Positions 1 to 6,211 are shown, numbered from the stretch's first letter. The stretch is DNA of 7,315 bases from Gammaproteobacteria bacterium (GCA_002725095.1 PBQQ01000033.1:1-7315), one strand, 5' to 3'. Numbers and translations: made by a program. Notes: a model not told the origin generated them from the letters alone.

Positions 1-246
1 AAACAATGATGACTCCGGTTGCAAGGATTCCATATAACGACATATCGCCACCGATTCGCCAATGCAGGTGCGGTCCGCCAGTTGCAACATCGGCACCCGA
101 CCGCCCGGGTTCTTAGCTAGGTATTCTGCTGACAGGTTTTCCGCTGCACGGATGTCGACCGATATCCGATCACATTCGAGACCTTTTTCAGCCATAAAAA
201 TGTGCACGCGACGCGCGTTCGGAGAAGGTGATTCATACAATTTCAT
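1..246 (-). CDS. Glutathione S-transferase family protein, N-terminal part (gene continues off the left edge)
   Basis: The reverse strand reads an uninterrupted 82-codon frame from an ATG at 246-244 to the window edge. It is the thioredoxin-like N-terminal domain of a soluble glutathione S-transferase, which binds glutathione for conjugation or reduction. It opens with a beta strand MKLYES followed by SPSPNARRV, the usual catalytic-loop and first-helix region. The cis-proline loop appears as NPGGRVPML (residues 46-54, Pro52), and the glutathione gamma-glutamyl site as GESVAICRYME (Glu67-Ser68). The C-terminal all-helical domain, about 120 residues, lies outside the window. The start is supported by GGGGGA four bases upstream (251-256), a rather short spacing. 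The gene is divergent from the alcohol dehydrogenase gene, with 102 bases between the start codons. The family is clear; the GST class and substrate cannot be told from this half. Confidence 0.9.
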   Translation of the reverse strand, partial: MKLYESPSPNARRVHIFMAEKGLECDRISVDIRAAENLSAEYLAKNPGGRVPMLQLADRTCIGESVAICRYMESLQPESSLF

Positions 247-348
247 GATGTCCCCCAGAAACTGTGTTTGTGACACCCGCACCATACAGCATTGATCTTC
301 GCCATAGGCACTAGGATGATGGAGAGGCTCAGCAACAGGAGAGAACGG
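247..348. promoter_or_regulatory. Divergent intergenic spacer, presumed promoter region
   Basis: This 102-base gap separates the start codons of the leftward GST and rightward dehydrogenase genes, so it must hold at least the proximal promoter parts of both unless transcription starts further out. I could not pick a convincing -35/-10 pair on either strand. A small inverted repeat GTGT-N5-ACAC lies at 264-276, but it is too short to call an operator. No regulator gene is adjacent. Confidence 0.35.
337..342 (+). promoter_or_regulatory. Ribosome binding site deciding the dehydrogenase start
   Basis: AGGAGA lies six bases before the ATG at 349. This favours that ATG over an in-frame TTG at 292, which has no such site and would add 19 residues unlike the start of the family. 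Confidence 0.8.
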
Positions 349-1446
349 ATGACAACTACAGCTCGGGTGGTGGTATTGCCACAACAGAGTTCAGAACTAA
401 AAATTGAAACTCTGGAGCTACCGGAACCAAGTGCCGAGCAGGTCGTGGTCAAACAGTTTGCCTCTGGGATTTGCCATTCACAACTGCATCAAATTCATGC
501 ACCACGCCAGAGCCCTGTCGTTTTGGGCCACGAGTCAACTGGCGTGGTGAGCCAAGTCGGAAGCGCTGTTAAACACGTGGCGCCGGGCGATATGGTCATG
601 GTGACCTGGGTACCGAGGAACATACAAAGCGAGACCAAGCCACCGGTGGCGGCGCAGCTAGAAGTCAGTGAGGGCCTCGCGAAGTCACAAAACGTCTTTA
701 CCTGGGCTGATCACACCATCGCTGACCAACAATACGTAGTGAAGGTCGATCCAAACGTCGACAAAGACGTTACCGCCATAATCGGCTGTGCGGTGATGAC
801 CGGTGCCGGTGCCGTAATCAATACTGCGAAGGTACAAAAAGGCGAGAGCGTGGCGATTTTCGGTGTCGGCGGCGTGGGGCTGTCGGCGGTCGTTGGCGCC
901 CGTATGGCCGGTGCTGATCCAATTATTGCGGTAGATCTTGACGACCAGAAACTTGCTTTTGCCAAACAGTTCGGCGCTACCCACGGTATCAATGCGGGCG
1001 ACGAGGACCCGGTCGCAGCCATCCACGCACTGACCACAAAACCCGACCAGTTTGACATCCAACGCCATCCTATTGCGGGTGCGGACTACGCGTTCGACTG
1101 TATCGGTATTCGCCAAACCATGGAGCAGATTGTGCCGGCTTGCCGGGGCGGCTACTTCGGCGCTCGCGAGGGTGGCACCGCTGTACTGGTCGGGGTCCCC
1201 ACAACGCCGGTCGAATTGAACGCCGTGGACATATTGATCAACGAAAAGCGTTTTGTTGGCAGTATTGGCGGATCGTGCGCGCCAGACCACGATTTCCCAA
1301 AGTTCCTTGAATGGCAAAGTAACGGCGATCTGGATCTCGACGCTATGGTTACCGCTCGGTATAGCATCGATCAGATAAATGAGGCCGTTAAGGCCTTAGA
1401 ACAAGGAAAAATCAGCGGCCGAGCTATCCTTGAATTCGATCATTGA
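349..1446 (+). CDS. Zinc-type alcohol dehydrogenase (MDR superfamily), NAD-dependent, without structural-zinc cysteines
   Basis: A cytoplasmic 365-residue medium-chain dehydrogenase/reductase, expected to oxidise an alcohol or reduce an aldehyde. Family length is normal. The GroES-like catalytic domain (about 1-150 plus the C-terminus) carries the catalytic-zinc ligands: Cys42 in SGICHSQ, His61-Glu62 in VLGHESTG and Cys147 in IIGCAVMTGAG. His47 sits where horse liver ADH has its proton-relay histidine. Gln45 stands where that enzyme has Asp49. The Rossmann fold shows GVGGVG (172-177) and an acidic VDLDD after the second strand (Asp196), which predicts NAD rather than NADP. The lobe that normally holds four structural-zinc cysteines is present (about 88-118) but has none. 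The C-terminal GGSCAPDHDFPKFLEW and LDAMVT resemble class III-like and related bacterial enzymes. The start is set by AGGAGA. It probably shares a transcript with the methyltransferase 20 bases downstream. The substrate is unknown. Confidence 0.9.
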   Translation: MTTTARVVVLPQQSSELKIETLELPEPSAEQVVVKQFASGICHSQLHQIHAPRQSPVVLGHESTGVVSQVGSAVKHVAPGDMVMVTWVPRNIQSETKPPVAAQLEVSEGLAKSQNVFTWADHTIADQQYVVKVDPNVDKDVTAIIGCAVMTGAGAVINTAKVQKGESVAIFGVGGVGLSAVVGARMAGADPIIAVDLDDQKLAFAKQFGATHGINAGDEDPVAAIHALTTKPDQFDIQRHPIAGADYAFDCIGIRQTMEQIVPACRGGYFGAREGGTAVLVGVPTTPVELNAVDILINEKRFVGSIGGSCAPDHDFPKFLEWQSNGDLDLDAMVTARYSIDQINEAVKALEQGKISGRAILEFDH

Positions 1447-1466
1447 CCCACACGGTTAACAATCCC

Positions 1467-1928
1467 ATGAGCGAAACCGAATTCACACCGCCAAAACTAT
1501 TGCCACCCCACTACGCCGTGATCGGCGCCGCCGCGATTATTTATCTGGGTTTATATGTAAGGGACCCAGTCGATCTTGGTGCGTGGCGCTATCTGGGGCT
1601 GCTAGATATCGCCTTCGCGGCAGCGCTTATGCTCTATGCCGTTCGACAGTTTGCTCGAGCAAAAACCAATATCGTGCCGCTCACCAAATCATCGGCACTG
1701 GTGACAAACGGCGTTTTTCGTTTCAGCCGTAACCCAATGTACTTGGGCATGATTGTGGCGCTCGGAGGGCTAGCTGTCTTGATGAGCAGCGGCTACGCCT
1801 GGCTGATCGTCATGATGTTCGCACTCATTGTCCGCTACAGCTTCGTGCGCCGCGAAGAGGCGTTAATGCATAAAACCTTTGGCCACGCCTACCACGAATA
1901 CCAACAGCGCACGCGACGCTGGGTTTAG
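1467..1928 (+). CDS. Isoprenylcysteine carboxyl methyltransferase-like (ICMT/PEMT family) integral membrane protein
   Basis: A 153-residue membrane protein of the ICMT/phospholipid-methyltransferase family, which uses S-adenosylmethionine in the inner membrane. The signature is clear: ALVTNGVFRFSRNPMYLG (77-94) and, at the C-terminus, an RREE followed by FGHAYHEYQQRTRRW (138-152), the part that closes over SAM. Hydrophobic helices lie near 16-30, 42-58, 92-106 and 111-126. Length is typical of short bacterial members. Bacteria generally lack prenylated-cysteine proteins, so the real substrate is unknown; small thiols, lipids or other amphipathic acceptors are possible. I chose the ATG at 1467. 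No Shine-Dalgarno is visible, so translation may depend on ribosomes leaving the dehydrogenase gene. An in-frame TTG at 1443 overlapping that gene's stop is the alternative and would add eight residues. The stop overlaps the stop of the convergent CinA-domain gene by four bases. Confidence 0.88.
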   Translation: MSETEFTPPKLLPPHYAVIGAAAIIYLGLYVRDPVDLGAWRYLGLLDIAFAAALMLYAVRQFARAKTNIVPLTKSSALVTNGVFRFSRNPMYLGMIVALGGLAVLMSSGYAWLIVMMFALIVRYSFVRREEALMHKTFGHAYHEYQQRTRRWV

Positions 1929-2422
1929 TCCAGTTCCAGCGCGCTCGCGAGCAGCGCAATCGCCGCTTCAGCAAAGTGCCGCATATTGCTCTGCCGGTCG
2001 TTATGGCCTGTGATAACCGTGGTCGCGAGCGAGTTCGGCCCAGAAACGGCAATCACACTGGTGCCTGCTGCAACACCGTACGGCGCACCCGTGGGCCCCG
2101 CAATGCCCAGTTCTGCGATACCCCAAGTGCTGTCCATTTGCGCTTGGGCTATCTGCGCAAAACGCATAGCCATGGCTTCGGACATCGGTTCGAGATCTGC
2201 GACGGTGTGGCGATTCATATCTAACCACTGTCTGCGGCTTGGCAATGAATAGGGCACTGTTGCGCCCTTAAAGTAGGCAGAGGCTCCTGGCACAGCCAGC
2301 AACATGGCGCCGATTAGACCACCCGTTGACGTTTCGCTGACGGTGATGCTTTCCCCTCGGCTGATTAGCACTGGACCCACAACCGACGCCGCGTTTAATA
2401 AATCATTATTCTCTGTCGTCAC
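1925..2422 (-). CDS. CinA C-terminal domain protein (PncC-type, nicotinamide-nucleotide amidase family)
   Basis: A 165-residue cytoplasmic protein consisting only of the CinA C-terminal domain. In E. coli PncC this domain deamidates NMN to nicotinate mononucleotide in pyridine-nucleotide salvage. Recognisable blocks are ETSTGGLIGAML (30-41), AVPGASAYFKGATVPYS (43-59), ELGIAGPTG (104-112), PYGVAAGTSVIAV (114-126) and HNDRQSNMRHFAEAAIALL (140-158). The MoaB-like N-terminal half of full CinA is absent, as in PncC. Several signature positions differ from the usual pattern: ESCTGG is ETSTGG, the lysine of YSNxxK is Arg63, and TGIAGP is LGIAGP. Amidase activity therefore cannot be assumed. The GTG start is supported by a perfect AGGAGGT and a four-base GTGA overlap with the upstream hydrolase stop. 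A TTG at 2440 without such a site is rejected. It is the last gene of the leftward run. Confidence 0.85.
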   Translation of the reverse strand: MTTENNDLLNAASVVGPVLISRGESITVSETSTGGLIGAMLLAVPGASAYFKGATVPYSLPSRRQWLDMNRHTVADLEPMSEAMAMRFAQIAQAQMDSTWGIAELGIAGPTGAPYGVAAGTSVIAVSGPNSLATTVITGHNDRQSNMRHFAEAAIALLASALELD

Positions 2423-3429
2423 TTTGATACCTCCTGACAACCCCGACCTAACAACAGGTCGACGAAATGCGCGCGCTGCTCAGGCCCCAACTGGCGCGAG
2501 GCCCACCAACCAACATGATCACTTGGATTCGTAACGTCCACAGTTATACCCCACATGGCATCGATGGAATCCGGCACCATGCTGTAACGCATATCGATAA
2601 TTCTGCCAAACTTGTCCAGAGCCAAGTAATCATCCGAAAACCAGCGAAAGCGCTCTATGTCTTGAGCGTGCTGGCTGTCCACCGCGAGCTTAGAAAAGCT
2701 CTTGTTTTTATCGAAGCGAGCGATGCTTGAACCCTTGCACCAGTGAGTTGTCAGACCCACACGCACCGCATCAACATAATAAACGCCCTGATTTTCATAA
2801 ATCGATTTAAACAGCATGACATTACCAAAGCTCGGCTTTACCGATAGCCGCTCGGGCGTATGTCCACGCGCTTGCGCTTGCCTCTCAGCAATAGCCGTAG
2901 CGCGTTCCTGTTGAATCCAACCGGTCGCCAGATAACCCAGCGCCCAAGCCATGGCTACGATGCCCAAGATACGTTTGCCCAGCATTGCAGCAGTAACCAC
3001 CAGCGCTAACAACGGCAGCGTAAACAACGGATCAACAATAGAAGAGTTATTCCACGCAATGCGCACATCACTAAAGGGCCAGAGCAATTGCGTGCCATAG
3101 GACGTACATGCGTCTAACAAACCGTGGGTGGCATAGCCGGCTAGACAGGCAAGATACGTTTGCCGCCAAGACAACGATTTACGCGCAATACGATACAACG
3201 GCCAGGCCACCAACAACGCACCGAGCGGAATAAACACTAAGGAGTGGCTGAACTGGCGGTGGTACTCAAGAAACAACAACGGGTCCGTACCTGACTGAAT
3301 GAGCACGTCTAAGTCGGGCGCCATACCCGCGAGCGCGCCGAGCCACGCCACGGTAAATAGCTGCTTTTTGCGATCCTGAGTAGCCGTCGCCAGCGCTGCG
3401 CCCAGCGCGCCTTGGCTAACCGGATCCAT
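2419..3429 (-). CDS. YdjM-like membrane-bound metal-dependent hydrolase with a long C-terminal extension
   Basis: A 336-residue inner-membrane protein of the LexA-binding, inner membrane-associated putative hydrolase family (YdjM, PF04307). The start MDPVSQGALGAAL is the family opening. Likely metal-binding positions are PDLD (38-41), HRQFSHS (57-63), the THGLLDACTSYGTQLLWPFSD block (His102, Asp106) and IVDP (Asp133). Membrane helices lie near 25-45, 64-80, 92-105, 134-150 and 152-170. From about residue 175 to the end is a soluble-looking extension, making the protein about 140 residues longer than the short YdjM type; I recognise no domain in it. The biochemical reaction is not known for the family. 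The ATG at 3429 follows AGAGGG (3435-3440). It sits 21 bases downstream of the ydbT-like gene and overlaps the CinA-domain gene by three bases as GTGA. I see no LexA box in front of this run, so the family name says nothing about SOS control here. Confidence 0.85.
   Translation of the reverse strand: MDPVSQGALGAALATATQDRKKQLFTVAWLGALAGMAPDLDVLIQSGTDPLLFLEYHRQFSHSLVFIPLGALLVAWPLYRIARKSLSWRQTYLACLAGYATHGLLDACTSYGTQLLWPFSDVRIAWNNSSIVDPLFTLPLLALVVTAAMLGKRILGIVAMAWALGYLATGWIQQERATAIAERQAQARGHTPERLSVKPSFGNVMLFKSIYENQGVYYVDAVRVGLTTHWCKGSSIARFDKNKSFSKLAVDSQHAQDIERFRWFSDDYLALDKFGRIIDMRYSMVPDSIDAMWGITVDVTNPSDHVGWWASRQLGPEQRAHFVDLLLGRGCQEVSK
2429..2435 (-). promoter_or_regulatory. Strong ribosome binding site for the CinA-domain gene
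   Basis: On the reverse strand AGGAGGT lies six bases before the GTG at 2422-2420. It sits inside the last codons of the hydrolase gene. It fixes the GTG start and would allow strong re-initiation after the upstream gene. Confidence 0.85.
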
Positions 3430-3450
3430 AAATACCCTCTTGGTTTGTCG

Positions 3451-4977
3451 CTACATCCATGACTTCGGACGCGCCTCCACTAAATATAAGGCGTAATCCG
3501 CCAACTGCTGTGCCGTTTGTACCGGCAGATAGGGCAAAGTAACCACCCTCGACGCCAATGCCAAACGTAAATGCGCAACCCGTCGGCGTCGCATTAAGGG
3601 CGTCTGCGTAGTCTTTACACGCTGCACCTTTGACAAAGGCACGACCACATAAGAACGCCCTATTAGCCCGCTGCGGAGGATCAAATGGTCTTGATGCACC
3701 GCCACACCCAGTATCTGCCAGCCGCGGTAGGCTGCCCAACCTAACCACGCCAGAACCGTACTCGGAACCAACAAAACCCATTGAGAAAAATTCATTACCG
3801 TTACCGGCACCGTTATAAGAAACATCAACGCCAACCAATACAAGCGCTTACGCAGATACAGAGCACTCACTCGACCGTAGGACTCGGCCTCGAGCGATGC
3901 CTGCGAAAAGTCGAGGGCAGATTCTACTAGGCTTTGACTTTGCGTCATGGTCACCGCGGGCACCAACAATTTTTGCTCGCCGTCCGCGCCACCTTGACCA
4001 TGGCTGATTTGTTCAAATTTCACATTAAATCGGCAGAAATACCTCGCAATCCAATTTTGCTGTACGACCACGGATTGGATGCGCCGTTGCCGCACAGTTA
4101 ACTCTCGTCGACTGAGCGCACCGTGGCCGACGGTAAAACCTTCTGGAACCCGATGCAGCTGGAAATTCGCATAAATGAATAATGACGCCAGCACCGACAA
4201 GCCCAGCATCAGAATAAGACCAATAGCGGATAGCAGTAATCCAACGAGAAAAATCTGCGCGCCCGTGGACTCCAAAACACTCTCCGGCATTAGCGCGAGT
4301 ATCGATTCCGCGCCAATTTTTAACGATTGCGGCACTTGGCTGTAGACACCCAGCAACCCCGCCAAAACCAACCACGCTTGATTGCTGCTAAGACCATGCA
4401 GGACCAAATCTCGAAAACTGCGCTCGATCAATAGGGGGGCGGCCGGTGTATCTGGCTCGGGATGCAGACCTTGGGCTTCTGACCGAGCTTGCGCTATCCG
4501 CTGACGCAACGGTTCTGCCAGTGCATCATCCAAAGCCGCCAAGGTGACCTCCTCTTCGCTAGAGCCAGCACTTTCTATAGCCAACGACACCAACCCTAGA
4601 GGCTTAAAGTAAAACGGCCTAAGTACAGCGACGTTCTGAATGCGGGAAAACTCCAAATCCAGCTGTGCGCGTTGAAAAATGCCGTGCTTCACGATCAGGC
4701 CAGAACCAGACCATTGGTACTCAAAACGACGGACGACTAGCCAAGAATGACCAACAATGACCAACAGGCCCGCGCTCAACAGCAAGGCTGGCACCCACAG
4801 ACTGTCCGCGCGCAGGGTAGCGATCAATATCGGGGCGAGGGCGTAAGCATTAGTGACGATTTGGCGAAGGCTGCGAAACGAGAAATACACCACCGCCCAG
4901 TTAGAAAGTTTAGACCACTCTGCGTCACCCACCCCATCCGATTCCAGCAAAGACTTAGCCCTCGGTCGATTGAACAT
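3451..4977 (-). CDS. YdbT-like membrane protein with three bacterial PH (bPH2) domains
   Basis: A 508-residue integral membrane protein matching the YdbT architecture: paired membrane helices alternating with bPH2 domains (PF03703, formerly DUF304). Hydrophobic segments lie near 40-55, 60-82, 199-213, 241-271, 377-396 and 398-418. Three PH-like repeats follow them: about 85-160 (LIVKHGIFQRAQLDLEFSRI), 272-350 (FTVGHGALSRRELTVRQRRI, then QNWIARYF) and 421-500 (LILRSGLIGRSYVVVPLSKV). Each has the strand-turn-strand pattern 'gly-x-hydrophobic ... basic ... IQ/VQ-V'. Between the first repeat and the third helix is a proline-rich linker (about 165-182). Length is close to B. subtilis YdbT. The ATG lies 23 bases inside the upstream ydbS-like gene and has no clear Shine-Dalgarno, which suggests translational coupling. 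Function is unknown; in B. subtilis the pair is linked to antimicrobial resistance. No enzymatic motif is seen. Confidence 0.85.
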   Translation of the reverse strand: MFNRPRAKSLLESDGVGDAEWSKLSNWAVVYFSFRSLRQIVTNAYALAPILIATLRADSLWVPALLLSAGLLVIVGHSWLVVRRFEYQWSGSGLIVKHGIFQRAQLDLEFSRIQNVAVLRPFYFKPLGLVSLAIESAGSSEEEVTLAALDDALAEPLRQRIAQARSEAQGLHPEPDTPAAPLLIERSFRDLVLHGLSSNQAWLVLAGLLGVYSQVPQSLKIGAESILALMPESVLESTGAQIFLVGLLLSAIGLILMLGLSVLASLFIYANFQLHRVPEGFTVGHGALSRRELTVRQRRIQSVVVQQNWIARYFCRFNVKFEQISHGQGGADGEQKLLVPAVTMTQSQSLVESALDFSQASLEAESYGRVSALYLRKRLYWLALMFLITVPVTVMNFSQWVLLVPSTVLAWLGWAAYRGWQILGVAVHQDHLILRSGLIGRSYVVVPLSKVQRVKTTQTPLMRRRRVAHLRLALASRVVTLPYLPVQTAQQLADYALYLVEARPKSWM

Positions 4978-5455
4978 CGAGCAAGCGTTGTCGAATACGC
5001 TCAGCCGTGGACGAATTTAGGCCTGGGATTTTAAACGTCTCGGTTCCGGTGCCAGCGCTGAAAATGCGCAACCCTGCCAAATCCAAATACTTATCAACTG
5101 GGCCTCTAGTCAGTTCAATGTGTTGCAGTCGCACGAACGGCTGGACGATCTGACCTTGCCAAAAGATGCCCCTGCGCAAGGCAATATCATGATCCCTAAG
5201 CGCATAACCGCAACGTCGGCAGGACCAATAAGTGAGTAACGGCAGAATCGGCAGCAACAGCAGTGCAAAGAGACCATAACGCCATGTCTCGGGTAACAAC
5301 CACCAGACGACCGCGGACGCCACTAAGCCTGTAAGGGTGGTCCAAACTGTGGCAAGAACAAAGCGCGCTACAGCGTACCGCCGTTCCAGAGGCACAAAGT
5401 TTATGGACTCTGTGGCCGGTAGCTCGGTAATGTCTACGTCAATATTGCTGAACAA
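4955..5455 (-). CDS. YdbS-like membrane protein with one bacterial PH (bPH2) domain
   Basis: A 166-residue protein with two membrane helices (about 30-52 and 60-77) and one bPH2 domain (about 80-160). The domain includes ALRDHDIALRRGIFWQGQIV, the VRLQHIELTRGPVDKYLDL block and GLRIFSAGTGT. This is the YdbS layout, and the gene directly precedes a ydbT-like gene as in Bacillus. I chose the TTG at 5455-5453 because GGAGA lies six bases before it, the resulting length matches YdbS (about 160), and the first residues FSNIDVDITELP resemble my memory of related proteins. The frame stays open upstream to a GTG at 5566, which would give 203 residues and a 31-base overlap with the DUF2147 gene. That GTG has no ribosome binding site. 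The bPH2 family is firm; the start is less so. Probable partner: the ydbT-like product in the inner membrane. Confidence 0.83.
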   Translation of the reverse strand: MFSNIDVDITELPATESINFVPLERRYAVARFVLATVWTTLTGLVASAVVWWLLPETWRYGLFALLLLPILPLLTYWSCRRCGYALRDHDIALRRGIFWQGQIVQPFVRLQHIELTRGPVDKYLDLAGLRIFSAGTGTETFKIPGLNSSTAERIRQRLLDVQSTEG

Positions 5456-5461
5456 AGCCGA

Positions 5462-5466
5462 TCTCC
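5462..5466 (-). promoter_or_regulatory. Ribosome binding site supporting a TTG start for the ydbS-like gene
   Basis: GGAGA on the reverse strand, six bases before the TTG at 5455-5453. The only other usable in-frame start, GTG at 5566, has no comparable site. Confidence 0.55.
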
Positions 5467-5535
5467 AATGAGTCTCGGTGACACAGTGTGCCGCTAAGCG
5501 AGGCGCCAGGACCCAATCTGCGCCAGGCAGGTAAA

Positions 5536-6087
5536 TCAGTGGTTCGGCGTTCCATCCGATGCACACTCAGCGAGCGGGGCAAATTCCTTGCCAACCACTA
5601 AATCATACTCCGAGCAGGGATCAAAAGGTTGGTAGGTCTGCGTTCGCCCAAGCAGAGCAATGCCGATGTAACCGCGCATTTGCAATTCGCCTTTGCGATC
5701 AACCTTCATCGTCGATGAATACGTATTTCCCGATCTTGGGTCGTAAATCTGGCCCTGCCAACGGCCGTCCTGAACACGATAATTCGTAAGCATATTTAGA
5801 CCCATAATGAATCTTTCACGCAGCAGCGGATCCGGATTTTGATCATCTCGCCGCGGTGTGCCTAATGGCCATGAAACTTCCTCTCCCTCTAGATAATTTA
5901 GCTCACCAGGCCGAAACGCTATTATTCTAGCCTGCAGGGTCGCGTCGTCTCGCTGGATCCACAAAATCGAACCTTCGTCGCGCCACAGCCCAACTACATC
6001 GTTGATGTCGGCCGCCGATACAGATGGCGCGGCGATCAGAAAACAGCACATCGCAGCCCTTATGAAAATGCTCTTCAAAACACGCAT
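5536..6087 (-). CDS. DUF2147 family secreted (periplasmic) protein
   Basis: A 183-residue protein with a Sec signal peptide: basic MRVLKSIFIR, a hydrophobic core to about residue 20, and cleavage predicted after PSVSA (25/26). The two cysteines in the core do not form a lipobox. The mature part shows the DUF2147 (PF09917) pattern: GLWRDEGS (33-40), GRWQGQIYDPRSGNTYSS (108-125) and MRGYIGIALLGRTQTYQPF (137-155), a small lipocalin-like beta structure. The cysteines that many members carry in the mid-domain loop are missing here (PRRDDQNPDP, 78-87). Instead two cysteines occur near the C-terminus (158 and 175) that could form a disulfide in the periplasm. Function of the family is unknown. The ATG at 6087 lies ten bases after AGGGA, a loose spacing. 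It is the first gene of the leftward run, 80 bases before the preferred ydbS-like start. Confidence 0.85.
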   Translation of the reverse strand: MRVLKSIFIRAAMCCFLIAAPSVSAADINDVVGLWRDEGSILWIQRDDATLQARIIAFRPGELNYLEGEEVSWPLGTPRRDDQNPDPLLRERFIMGLNMLTNYRVQDGRWQGQIYDPRSGNTYSSTMKVDRKGELQMRGYIGIALLGRTQTYQPFDPCSEYDLVVGKEFAPLAECASDGTPNH

Positions 6088-6211
6088 CGCTCATGTTTCC
6101 CTAATTTGCTGTAGAAAACTTACTGCCAAAAGAGCTGCCAGCAACGTCTACTCGACTGATGGTGCGTAAAATCGGATAAACGGCAACCCAAAAACCTATT
6201 CGCTTGGGCCT
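6088..6211. other. Intergenic gap between amidase and DUF2147 genes
   Basis: This 124-base gap follows the amidase stop and precedes the DUF2147 start on the same strand. It is the longest gap in the leftward set and the natural place for the promoter of the five-gene run. TTGGCA on the reverse strand (about 6132-6137) could be a -35 element, but the matching -10 is poor. Only a weak five-base stem (CCCAA/TTGGG) follows the amidase stop, so no terminator is called. Confidence 0.35.

Noticed and set aside
262..289. CTGT...ACAG pair resembling a LexA box in the GST/dehydrogenase spacer
   Set aside because: The half-sites are about 20 bases apart instead of eight, so it does not fit a LexA operator.
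292..348. TTG start adding 19 residues to the alcohol dehydrogenase
   Set aside because: It has no ribosome binding site, its sequence is unlike the family N-terminus, and the ATG at 349 has AGGAGA at six bases.
685..1317. Long reverse-strand open frame (210 codons) inside the dehydrogenase gene
   Set aside because: It lies wholly antisense to a gene with clear family motifs, and its translation resembles no protein I know.
3416..3838. Reverse-strand glycine-rich frame overlapping the 3' end of the ydbT-like gene
   Set aside because: The ydbT-like frame carries the third PH repeat through the same bases; the alternative frame is a shadow.
4745..4764. Tandem ten-base repeat (AATGACCAAC twice)
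   Set aside because: Only two copies, inside the codons of a Leu/Val-rich membrane helix of the ydbT-like protein; chance is sufficient.
6190..6211. Possible terminator stem after the amidase stop
   Set aside because: The stem is only five base pairs with a 12-base loop and no following T-run in the right place.
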